A stretch of 6,031 nucleotides of DNA. Origin: Flavobacteriales bacterium. GTDB taxonomy: Bacteria; Bacteroidota; Bacteroidia; NORP154. The stretch is taken from positions 1 through 6,031 of the forward strand of contig DTSC01000012.1 in NCBI GenBank assembly GCA_012965625.1, in the 5' to 3' direction. Below the pieces are notes generated by a model. It ran no database searches and had not been told where the DNA came from. It saw nothing but the letters and a program-made list of their open reading frames with translations. Below, piece after piece: positions 1-6,031 of this stretch. The translations under genes and the position numbers were made by a program. The stretch's first letter is position 1, and every line of letters begins with the position of its first letter.

Positions 1-450
1 GCAGGACTTACTTTAAAAGTAGAAAACATCCCAGCCTTCCAAGAAAAGTTTGAAAAGGTAGTTGGTGAACAAATTGAAAACCAATTACTTGTGCCACACA
101 TTAATATTGATGCGGAAATTAAGTTTTCAGAGATTACGCCGAAATTTTTCAGAATCTTAAAACAATTTGCGCCGTTTGGGCCTAACAACATGATGCCTGT
201 ATTTAAAACAAAAGGGGTGATGGATAATGGATGGGCAAGCACAGTAGGGGATGACGGCAAACACCTGCGATTTAAGGTTTATCAGCAAGAAAATTCCAAT
301 ATTAATTTTGGGGCAATTGGATTTAACTTAGGCAATAAACTGGAAATAATCTCTTCGGGCAAGCCATTTAACATTTGTTATACCATTGAGGAAAACCATT
401 GGAATGACCAGATAACTTTACAGCTTAACGTTAAGGACATACAAGCCTGA
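1..450 (+). CDS. recJ: Single-stranded-DNA-specific exonuclease RecJ, C-terminal part (5'-truncated by window edge)
   Basis: The frame is open from the first base to the TGA at 448-450 and gives 149 residues, roughly the last quarter of a protein usually near 560-580 residues. RecJ degrades single-stranded DNA 5' to 3' in recombination and mismatch or base-excision repair, in the cytoplasm. Residues 1-21 (AGLTLKVENIPAFQEKF) match the end of the DHHA1 domain. Residues about 32-149 match the RecJ OB-fold domain: the APFGPNN motif at 57-63, GDDGKHLRF at 83-91, and the closing strand pattern with NHWND at 132-136 before QLNVKDI. The catalytic DHH domain lies upstream of the window and cannot be checked. 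A GTG codon at 91 opens a shorter reading in the same frame, but homology runs straight through it, so it is not a start. The gene converges on dnaG with nine bases between the stop codons. Identification is by recognised family motifs. Confidence 0.93.
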   Translation, partial: AGLTLKVENIPAFQEKFEKVVGEQIENQLLVPHINIDAEIKFSEITPKFFRILKQFAPFGPNNMMPVFKTKGVMDNGWASTVGDDGKHLRFKVYQQENSNINFGAIGFNLGNKLEIISSGKPFNICYTIEENHWNDQITLQLNVKDIQA

Positions 451-459
451 TCATTAATA

Positions 460-2460
460 TCATCCCAAAACCCGGCCAAGATACCTGGAGATATACTTTT
501 TGGCCTCCAAAAGGCCATGATATTCATTTAGCAGCTCTTCGCGTATGCTGTCATCATCAGAAGTTCTGATCTTTTCCCTGTTTTCAGAGATCATCTTTTT
601 TACTTTGGCCATCTTAAAGGAATAAACTGTCCGCTCAACCGACAAGCGCAAGCCCAGCTCTTCCGTCTGCACTTTTATATGATGCTTCTCATCCCAGTTT
701 TTACTTAATGTATATGGTGCAAATACCAAGTCGATGGCCATCTTGCTAATTTCTTTGTTTTCGTGATTTACAAAATGCTGCTGACCCCAATCTAAACTAT
801 TCTCTACCGAATACTCAAACTCCTTAAAAATTTTACCATACAGTTCATGATCAAACTGAAGGTCATCTACAAGGACTTCTTTTACAATAAAGTCGCTAAC
901 CAATACCTCCATGTTCTTAACTTCAGCATTCTCTGGCGAAGTATCTGAAGGATCCGCTGCGTCAGTTATTGGGAGTAAAAATTTACTTTCCCCATAATTC
1001 AAGAGAAACCTTATCACATCACGCTCCTGCGGCTCAGCACTTGCTTCTGTTACTTTTGATTCACTTTCAGAACCCAGAGGATGCCCAGATTTATAATCTG
1101 AAATCGGTATCTCAACCCCAGCATAGGCCTCACCCGACTCCCTGCGCTGCTGAGAAAGATTTTTTCTGCGAATCTTATTAAGCTCAGTGATCAACACCTG
1201 CTCTGAAATTTCCATTATTTTTCCACATTCATGGACATACGTTGACCTGGCAATAGCATCGGGTATTACCGCTATGGATTCAACGATCTCTCTAATGAGG
1301 GCAACTTTCTTCACCGGATCACCTTGTGCCTCTTCTAATAACAATCCCGTTTTGAACGAGATAAAGTCTTTTGCACCTTCTTTTATATATTCCTGCAGCT
1401 TTGCCTTTCCAAGTTTTTTAGAATAAGAATCAGGGTCCTCACCATCAGGAAACAGAACAATTTTAACATTCAGCCCTTGCCTCAGGATCAGGTCAATGCC
1501 CCGGAATGAGGCCTTTAAGCCAGCGGCATCCCCATCGTACAGTATGGTAATATTCTTAGTAAGCCTTTGTATCAGCCTTATTTGATCTTCTGTAAGAGAT
1601 GTGCCTGATGATGACACCACATTTTCAATACCGGCCTGGTGTAAGCTTATTACATCAGTATAGCCTTCTACCAGATAACAATTATCCTGTGTTGCTATCG
1701 CTTTCTTCCCAAAATAGATACCATAAAGCACCCGCCTCTTTTCATATACTTCAGATTCCGGAGAGTTGACATATTTTGCTGCTTTAGCATCCTTCTTAAG
1801 GATTCTCCCACCGAATCCTATTACCTTCCCAGAGAAATTATGTATGGGAAATAGCACCCTGCCACGGAAACGATCATAGTGCTTTTCCTCTTTTATGATG
1901 GTCATGCCCGTTTTCTCAAGGTACTCGAGCTTATAACCTTTTTTAAGGGCCTCCTTGGTAAAAGCATCCCAGCTTTCCAAACCATAGCCCAGCTGGAACT
2001 TCTCCACCACATCCTCATTATAACCACGTTCTTTGAAATAGGAAAAACCAATTGATTTTCCCTCAGCGTTATTCAACAGAATGTCTGTGAAATATTTTTG
2101 TGCAAAGCCCAGAACTATGTACTGACTTTCCCGTTCACTTTGCTGCTCTATTTCTTCCTCAGTCTTTTCTTTTTCTTCAATTTCTATATTGTATTTCTTG
2201 GCAAGATACCTTATGGCTTCAGGATATGAATATTTTTCATGTTCCATCACAAAATTTACAGAATTCCCTCCCTGGCCACAACCAAAACATTTATAAATTC
2301 CTTTGGCTACAGAAACCGTAAAAGAAGGGGTCTTCTCGTTGTGAAAGGGGCACAAGCCAATCTTGTTAACACCTCGTTGTTTTAGTGATACAAAATCACC
2401 TACTACCTCGTCAATGCGAGCAGTATCAAACACCTTATCAATGGTATCTCTAGAGATCAA
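460..2460 (-). CDS. dnaG: DNA primase DnaG
   Basis: Primase makes the short RNA primers for leading- and lagging-strand replication and works with the replicative helicase DnaB. All domains of the family are present. The CHC2 zinc finger has C37, H40, C58 and C61. The RNA-polymerase core carries the basic YDRFRGRVLFP motif at about 195-205. The Toprim part has EGYTD (E265-D269), DGDAAG (309-314) and DGEDPD (339-344), the metal-binding acidic residues. A polar, poorly conserved linker spans about 435-515, and residues about 515-666 fit the helicase-binding C-terminus. The 666 residues exceed E. coli's 581 and suit Bacteroidota primases. The start is taken as TTG at 2460-2458 (LISRDTID...), because this aligns with the usual family N-terminus. 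No in-frame ATG or GTG lies upstream before the TAA at 2508-2506, and the next in-frame ATG (residue 72) would remove the zinc finger. ATT at 2469-2467 is a less likely alternative. No frameshift or missing catalytic residue is seen. Confidence 0.97.
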   Translation of the reverse strand: MISRDTIDKVFDTARIDEVVGDFVSLKQRGVNKIGLCPFHNEKTPSFTVSVAKGIYKCFGCGQGGNSVNFVMEHEKYSYPEAIRYLAKKYNIEIEEKEKTEEEIEQQSERESQYIVLGFAQKYFTDILLNNAEGKSIGFSYFKERGYNEDVVEKFQLGYGLESWDAFTKEALKKGYKLEYLEKTGMTIIKEEKHYDRFRGRVLFPIHNFSGKVIGFGGRILKKDAKAAKYVNSPESEVYEKRRVLYGIYFGKKAIATQDNCYLVEGYTDVISLHQAGIENVVSSSGTSLTEDQIRLIQRLTKNITILYDGDAAGLKASFRGIDLILRQGLNVKIVLFPDGEDPDSYSKKLGKAKLQEYIKEGAKDFISFKTGLLLEEAQGDPVKKVALIREIVESIAVIPDAIARSTYVHECGKIMEISEQVLITELNKIRRKNLSQQRRESGEAYAGVEIPISDYKSGHPLGSESESKVTEASAEPQERDVIRFLLNYGESKFLLPITDAADPSDTSPENAEVKNMEVLVSDFIVKEVLVDDLQFDHELYGKIFKEFEYSVENSLDWGQQHFVNHENKEISKMAIDLVFAPYTLSKNWDEKHHIKVQTEELGLRLSVERTVYSFKMAKVKKMISENREKIRTSDDDSIREELLNEYHGLLEAKKYISRYLGRVLG

Positions 2461-2491
2461 AACAGAAATATTTATAAAAAATTTGGGACAA

Positions 2492-2527
2492 CTAAGATAC
2501 GAATTTTACTTGTTGGTTTTACAGCAA
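2492..2527 (-). promoter_or_regulatory. Possible dnaG promoter (Bacteroidota type, weak)
   Basis: On the minus strand TATCTTAG (2499-2492) matches the Bacteroidota -7 consensus TAnnTTTG except for one base. A TTG at 2527-2525 could serve as the -33 element, but the 25-base spacer is slightly longer than the usual 17-23. Transcription would begin near 2488 and give a leader of about 27 bases before the TTG start of dnaG. It lies in the 144-base gap between the DinB-like gene and dnaG, so dnaG is probably transcribed separately, perhaps with some read-through from upstream. Confidence 0.35.
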
Positions 2528-2604
2528 TTAATCGCAGTTTTTTATAGATGTACCTAAAATTGGATAGGAATGAAGAAAATGATCTGGGTTTAGAAATATT
2601 ATAT

Positions 2605-3120
2605 TTAATTATTTCTAATGCTAAGGAATTTCTCCAGGCTTTTAATTTGCCTAAGGTGATGCCGGAAATGCATTTCACACATGTTAAACCATTCTTTGGC
2701 ATTAAGATATCCGAAGGCGGGATGCTGGATTTTTTCTTTGGGATCATAACCTTCGAGCTGCTTTGCAATTTCTTTTCCTATATCAATAGACTTTAACAGC
2801 TTGCCACGTAATTCCTCCAAGCTTTCTGGTGGACGTGGTATCACCTCAACAGCTTTTGGCATTTTATATTTCATGTTGGGAAATCCACCAAGAAGAAAGA
2901 TAATCTTACCATTTCTGTTTTTTCTTCCGCCCCTCTGGGTATCCTCTTTACTTAAACAACGCTTCGCATTTTTTAAAAAAAAATGGTCATTGGCCAGAAT
3001 AAGATGAACATATACCTGTCCCAAGCTCCATCCTTCATCAGGCGGTATTGCTTGCAAATGTTCTTCTTGATAAACAGCCAGCTTATCAAGATATAGCTTT
3101 GTGGTCTTTTCGTATTTCAT
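2605..3120 (-). CDS. DinB-like (DinB/YfiT superfamily) putative metal-dependent protein
   Basis: This is a 171-residue cytoplasmic protein with no signal peptide or membrane segment. It has the pattern of the DinB-like four-helix-bundle superfamily: an N-terminal helix, then GWSLGQVYVHL with the first candidate metal ligand H39, and near the C-terminus MHFRHHLRQIKSLEKF with H151 and H155 (H154 also near). In the family three such histidines bind a divalent metal, typically Zn or Ni. Members include thiol transferases that use bacillithiol or mycothiol, and many proteins of unknown function; despite the name they are unrelated to DNA polymerase IV. The substrate cannot be inferred here. The ATG at 3120 sits about 15 bases after the predicted transcription start; there is no Shine-Dalgarno sequence, as usual in this phylum. 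Codons 46-51 include a T9A6 homopolymer stretch (plus-strand 2969-2983), a possible slippage or sequencing-error site, though the frame is intact. The gene is divergent from thiL and shares its promoter region. Confidence 0.8.
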   Translation of the reverse strand: MKYEKTTKLYLDKLAVYQEEHLQAIPPDEGWSLGQVYVHLILANDHFFLKNAKRCLSKEDTQRGGRKNRNGKIIFLLGGFPNMKYKMPKAVEVIPRPPESLEELRGKLLKSIDIGKEIAKQLEGYDPKEKIQHPAFGYLNAKEWFNMCEMHFRHHLRQIKSLEKFLSIRNN

Positions 3121-3128
3121 TTAATTAT

Positions 3129-3163
3129 TTTGGATTATTCAAATGTAACAAATATTACCTTTG
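3129..3163 (+). promoter_or_regulatory. Promoter of thiL
   Basis: TTTG at 3129-3132 (-33), a 23-base spacer and TACCTTTG at 3156-3163 (-7) match the Bacteroidota consensus in full. Starts in this phylum usually lie a few bases after the -7 box, which places the transcript start at about 3167, the A of the thiL ATG. The thiL mRNA is therefore predicted to be leaderless or nearly so. No TPP riboswitch can fit in the 46-base gap upstream of thiL, and none is seen. Confidence 0.7.
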
Positions 3164-3174
3164 CATATGTCAAA
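3140..3174 (-). promoter_or_regulatory. Promoter of the DinB-like gene
   Basis: Read on the minus strand, TTTG at 3174-3171 (-33), a 23-base spacer and TACATTTG at 3147-3140 (-7) match the Bacteroidota consensus TTTG/TTG, 17-23 bases, TAnnTTTG. Transcription should start near 3136, giving a leader of about 15 bases before the ATG at 3120. The element interlocks with the thiL promoter on the other strand, and its -33 box falls inside the first codons of thiL. Confidence 0.65.
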
Positions 3175-4222
3175 GGAAGAAAACAGAACAGAGATCAGTG
3201 AGCTGGGTGAATTTGGATTGATCAAGCACCTTTCAGAATTCATTGAAATTAAAAACAAAAGCAGTATTACCGGTGTAGGTGATGATGCTGCCGTCATTGA
3301 GTATAAGAACAAGCAGATAGTAGTTACCACTGACATGCTGGTGGAGGGAGTACATTTTGATCTCACCTATACACCGCTAAAGCATCTGGGATATAAAGCA
3401 GTTGTTATAAATTTGTCTGATGTGTATGCCATGAATGCAAACCCCATGCAGATCACTGTTTCCATTGCTTTTTCCAACAGGTTTTCCCTTGAAGCTATTG
3501 AAGATTTATATTCAGGCATTTTCCTTGCGTGCAAAAAATATGGAGTGGACCTTGTAGGAGGCGATACCACCTCCTCCTTGTCAGGATTAATGATCTCCAT
3601 TACTGCGATCGGGGAAGCCGATAAAAAAGACATTGTACTGCGCAGCACAGCAAAAGCAAATGACCTAATCTGTGTAACAGGAGATTTGGGAGGGGCTTAT
3701 GTTGGGCTTCAGCTTCTGGAGAGAGAAAAAACCGTTTTTGAAGCCGACCCCAATATGCAGCCTGACCTGGCGGGCCATGACTATATCCTGGAAAGACAGT
3801 TGAAACCAGAGGCAAGAAAGGATATTATTGCTATGTTAAAGGAGCTAAAGGTCAAACCCACATCCATGATTGACATATCAGATGGTTTATCTTCTGAACT
3901 GCTTCATCTTTGTCATGCTTCAGAAACCGGAGGCCGTCTGTATGAAGAAAAACTGCCCATAGACCATTCAACATACAGTGTGGCCAGAGAATTTAATTTT
4001 GATCCTTCAACCTGCGCACTGAACGGTGGGGAGGATTATGAGCTCTTGTTTACCATTGACCTAAAGGACCACAATAAGGTTAAAAATGATCCAAACATTA
4101 CCATCATCGGCCACATAACTTCAAAAGAAGAGGGTTGTAATCTCATTACAAAGGACGGCAAACAATACCCACTGACTGCCCAGGGCTGGGATGCCTTTCT
4201 GAACAAAAAAGAAGAAAAATAG
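3167..4222 (+). CDS. thiL: Thiamine-monophosphate kinase ThiL
   Basis: ThiL phosphorylates thiamine monophosphate with ATP to thiamine diphosphate, the active cofactor and the last step of the bacterial pathway, in the cytoplasm. The 351 residues are normal length. Family motifs appear in order: GVGDDAA (36-42), TTDMLVEGVHF (54-64), the SD of SDVYAMNA (84-85), GGDTTSS (131-137), GDLGGAY (172-178), DISDGLSSEL (236-245) and NGGEDYELLF (286-295). D39/D40, D56, D85, D133 and D239 correspond to the conserved Mg/ATP-binding aspartates. It is an AIR-synthase-type fold (PurM/SelD relatives); the TMP-kinase motifs favour ThiL. The start is ATG 3167. An in-frame TTG at 3161 overlaps the -7 promoter box and would add only two residues, so it is rejected. 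No Shine-Dalgarno sequence precedes the ATG. No other thiamine gene is in the window, and a gap of 168 bases follows, so it looks monocistronic here. Confidence 0.96.
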   Translation: MSKEENRTEISELGEFGLIKHLSEFIEIKNKSSITGVGDDAAVIEYKNKQIVVTTDMLVEGVHFDLTYTPLKHLGYKAVVINLSDVYAMNANPMQITVSIAFSNRFSLEAIEDLYSGIFLACKKYGVDLVGGDTTSSLSGLMISITAIGEADKKDIVLRSTAKANDLICVTGDLGGAYVGLQLLEREKTVFEADPNMQPDLAGHDYILERQLKPEARKDIIAMLKELKVKPTSMIDISDGLSSELLHLCHASETGGRLYEEKLPIDHSTYSVAREFNFDPSTCALNGGEDYELLFTIDLKDHNKVKNDPNITIIGHITSKEEGCNLITKDGKQYPLTAQGWDAFLNKKEEK

Positions 4223-4390
4223 GCCTGGCTATTAATAACAGTTGGCGATTTCACTGTATTCCCTTTTGGTGTTATTGACACCATATTCTTATTGCATTAT
4301 CCCAAACTCTAATTGTAATGGGCAGAAACATAAGCCAACACGTAACTTTAGCTAAAGAACCGATGGCAATAACCCATAAATTTAACTATT
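4223..4390. other. Intergenic region between thiL and the secreted-protein gene
   Basis: These 168 bases hold a small inverted repeat 45 bases after the thiL stop (4267-4283) and a perfect 12-base palindrome CTTTAGCTAAAG at 4346-4357, upstream of the secreted-protein start. A 60-codon reading frame from 4318 runs through here, but it overlaps the following gene by 110 bases in another frame and resembles nothing I recognise, so it is treated as chance. No tRNA or convincing riboswitch is seen, and no strong promoter: the TAnnTTTG-like octamers at 4343-4350 and 4377-4384 each miss one base and lack a properly spaced -33 TTG. Confidence 0.6.
4267..4283 (+). terminator. Weak hairpin after thiL, possible terminator
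   Basis: TGGTGT (4267-4272) and ACACCA (4278-4283) form a 6-base-pair stem around the 5-base loop TATTG. Only a mixed, U-rich tract (TATTCTTATT) follows, not a clean run of T, so intrinsic termination is uncertain. Its place between thiL and an independently starting gene is what would be expected of a terminator. Confidence 0.25.
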
Positions 4391-6031
4391 ATGAAAGACA
4401 AATACGCAAGAATAACGAGAAAGGCCTCATTGAGCTTCCTTGGTCTTATAATCGGCACAAACTTAAGTATGGCTCAAAACAATCCGCCAGTAGCAAATAA
4501 TGATACCGTAATATATAGTGGAAGCAGCATTCAAATTTCGATGTCTTCGCTACTAGCAAATGATATAGATCCCGATGGGAATTCCTTGTCATGGGATACT
4601 GTTATTAACTTAACGGGAAATGGCACCACTAATTGGTATACACAAAATGCCCCAATGTTTTCCCAACAATATTCACAGGACCACCCGGATTCTGTTTTTT
4701 TCGGTGTTGATACCCTGAAGTATGTAGTTTGTGACGATGGCACACCATCATTGTGTGATACCGCTTATATATTTATAATTGTCGATTATAAAATGTACCC
4801 ATATTATACTTTTTTAGATATCAATAATATCAATGCCAGGTTCAATGTGAGCGGCAGTGATTTTTGGGATCCCCTGACAGGAAGTCCCAGCTTTGAAGCT
4901 CCTAAAGGAAGTGGAAAACACAGCATGTTTACTTCAGGCCTCTGGATAGGTGGGAAAGATAGCAATGACAGTCTTCATATTGCAGCGGTAAGATACCTGG
5001 GATCAGGAAACGACTATTATCCTGGGCCTATGATGAATGGTTCTAGCTATTCTGCATATGAGGACTCTGTTTGGAACAAGATGTGGAAAATCTCTAAAGC
5101 AGAAGTAGACAACCACATGACCAGCTGGTCCCAACCAGGATATACTGCACCTTCAGATTTTATTAGCTGGCCGGCACATGGGGATATAACAAAAGGGCAG
5201 GCAGCTGACTTGGCACCTTATTACGACCATAACCAGGATGGTAGTTACAACCCTTATGATGGAGACTTCCCTTTGATAAGAGGGGACCAAGCAATCTATT
5301 TTCTGCGCAATGATGACAGGGACGTACACAATGAAAGTGGAGGAGAAAAATTAGGCATAGAGATCCATGGAATGGCCTATGCTTTTGCCTGCTCGCCAGA
5401 TTCGGCTCTTAACAATACCATCTTTGTCAATTACCAAATAGTAAATCGTTCCGGTAATACATACGACTCTACGATTATTGGAATGAACTTTGATCCTGAT
5501 ATCGGTGCCTACCAGGACGACTATATTGGCAGTGATGTAGCCAGGAGTACTGCATTTGCCTACAATGGTCCTGCAATTGATGGATCGGGCGCCCCTAACC
5601 ATTATGGAGCCAACCCCCCAGCCCAGGGAATGACCATTTTGAAAGGGCCTTTAATGGATGCCGATGGAATGGATAATCCGGCAGGTGGCTGTGATGAAAG
5701 CATCAACGGATTGGGCTTTGGTGATGGAATTGCAGACAACGAAAGATTCGGCATGACCAACTTTCTTTTTAATTGCAATCCCGGCGCTATTGACTGCAAT
5801 AGCTCAACCCAAGGAGACCCAGGAACAGCAATCCACTATTATAATTTCATACATGGATACTGGAAGGATGGTACCAGGATGCGCTATGGCGGTAACGGCC
5901 ATGTCAACAACTGCAGCTCATGTGAGAATGCTAATTTTATGTTTCCAGGGGATTCAGACCCATGTAACTGGAGTACTGGAGGAATACAACCAGCAGCAGA
6001 TACTGTATTATGGGATGAAGTGAGTGCAGGA
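4391..6031 (+). CDS. Secreted Ig/cadherin-like repeat protein of Bacteroidota, probable type IX cargo (3'-truncated by window edge)
   Basis: The frame stays open from ATG 4391 to the last base (547 codons). The start is fixed by an in-frame TAA at 4370-4372 and a typical signal peptide: basic MKDKYARITRK, a hydrophobic core to about residue 25, and probable cleavage SMA|Q after A28. Residues about 30-131 look like an Ig/cadherin-like repeat of the VCBS/tandem-95 type (PPVANNDTV, LLANDIDPDGNSL at 54-66, then DTLKYVVCDDGTPSLCDTA at 107-125). From about 142 begins a region I recognise from large Bacteroidota extracellular proteins of unknown function: FLDINNINARFNVSG, WDPLTG, PKGSGKHSMFTSGLWIGGK (171-189). 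It carries acidic calcium-loop-like motifs, DHNQDGSYNPYDGD (279-292) and GFGDGIADNERFG (442-454), and several cysteines near the window end. Such proteins usually run past 800 residues and end in a type IX sorting domain; that end is outside the window, so the secretion route is inference. The role may be adhesion or surface structure, but nothing here proves it. Confidence 0.85.
   Translation, partial: MKDKYARITRKASLSFLGLIIGTNLSMAQNNPPVANNDTVIYSGSSIQISMSSLLANDIDPDGNSLSWDTVINLTGNGTTNWYTQNAPMFSQQYSQDHPDSVFFGVDTLKYVVCDDGTPSLCDTAYIFIIVDYKMYPYYTFLDINNINARFNVSGSDFWDPLTGSPSFEAPKGSGKHSMFTSGLWIGGKDSNDSLHIAAVRYLGSGNDYYPGPMMNGSSYSAYEDSVWNKMWKISKAEVDNHMTSWSQPGYTAPSDFISWPAHGDITKGQAADLAPYYDHNQDGSYNPYDGDFPLIRGDQAIYFLRNDDRDVHNESGGEKLGIEIHGMAYAFACSPDSALNNTIFVNYQIVNRSGNTYDSTIIGMNFDPDIGAYQDDYIGSDVARSTAFAYNGPAIDGSGAPNHYGANPPAQGMTILKGPLMDADGMDNPAGGCDESINGLGFGDGIADNERFGMTNFLFNCNPGAIDCNSSTQGDPGTAIHYYNFIHGYWKDGTRMRYGGNGHVNNCSSCENANFMFPGDSDPCNWSTGGIQPAADTVLWDEVSAG

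Noticed and set aside
501..517. Hairpin TGGCCT/AGGCCA as a terminator for recJ
   Set aside because: It lies inside dnaG coding sequence and has no T tract after it on either strand.
2472..2768. A 98-codon minus-strand frame overlapping the 3' end of the DinB-like gene and the gap before dnaG
   Set aside because: Most of it overlaps the DinB-like gene in another frame, and its composition shows no domain; a chance reading.
2969..2983. T9A6 stretch in the DinB-like gene as a programmed -1 frameshift site (T TTT TTA in frame)
   Set aside because: The -1 frame reaches a TAA within about nine codons, giving only a short truncated product, and the zero frame encodes a complete family protein. A slippage or read-error spot is the simpler view.
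3121..3166. TPP riboswitch before thiL
   Set aside because: Only 46 bases separate the two genes, too short for the aptamer, and the predicted transcript start is at the ATG.
4343..4384. Promoter boxes TAACTTTA (4343-4350) and TAAATTTA (4377-4384) for the secreted-protein gene
   Set aside because: Each differs from TAnnTTTG at the last base and neither has a TTG at 17-23 bases upstream, so neither can be called.
4318..4500. A 60-codon reading frame on the plus strand
   Set aside because: It overlaps the signal-peptide region of the secreted-protein gene in another frame, shows no recognisable motif, and the frame from 4391 has a clear signal peptide and homology-like domains.

Overview
The window reads as ordinary chromosome of a member of the Bacteroidota (Bacteroidetes). 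The clues are Bacteroidota-style promoters (TTTG, about 23 bases, TAnnTTTG), A/T-rich start regions without Shine-Dalgarno sequences, a 666-residue DnaG whose N-terminus is of the Bacteroidota type, and a large secreted protein of a kind common in gliding or type IX-secreting Bacteroidota. Genus or family cannot be fixed from the sequence. There are no RNA genes, insertion sequences, CRISPR arrays or phage genes.

Layout. Positions 1-450 (+) are the 3' end of recJ, the single-strand-specific 5'-3' exonuclease. Nine bases on, converging tail to tail, is dnaG (460-2460, -), the replication primase, which appears to start at TTG. A 144-base gap with a possible dnaG promoter separates it from a DinB-like putative metal-binding protein (2605-3120, -). 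That gene is divergent from thiL (3167-4222, +), thiamine-monophosphate kinase. The 46 bases between them hold two interlocked divergent promoters, and the thiL one places the transcript start almost on the ATG. After a 168-base gap, a large secreted-protein gene starts at 4391 (+) and is still open at the window end (547 codons seen). It has a signal peptide, an Ig/cadherin-like repeat, then a long conserved region of unknown function with calcium-loop-like motifs.

Functional links. recJ and dnaG both concern DNA replication and repair but are transcribed towards each other, so they are neighbours and not an operon. thiL makes thiamine diphosphate and stands apart from other thiamine genes here. 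The secreted protein is a surface or extracellular product unrelated to the housekeeping genes.

I found no convincing new system. The most interesting items are the interlocked dinB-like/thiL promoters with a predicted leaderless thiL mRNA, the TTG start of dnaG, and the uncharacterised secreted protein.
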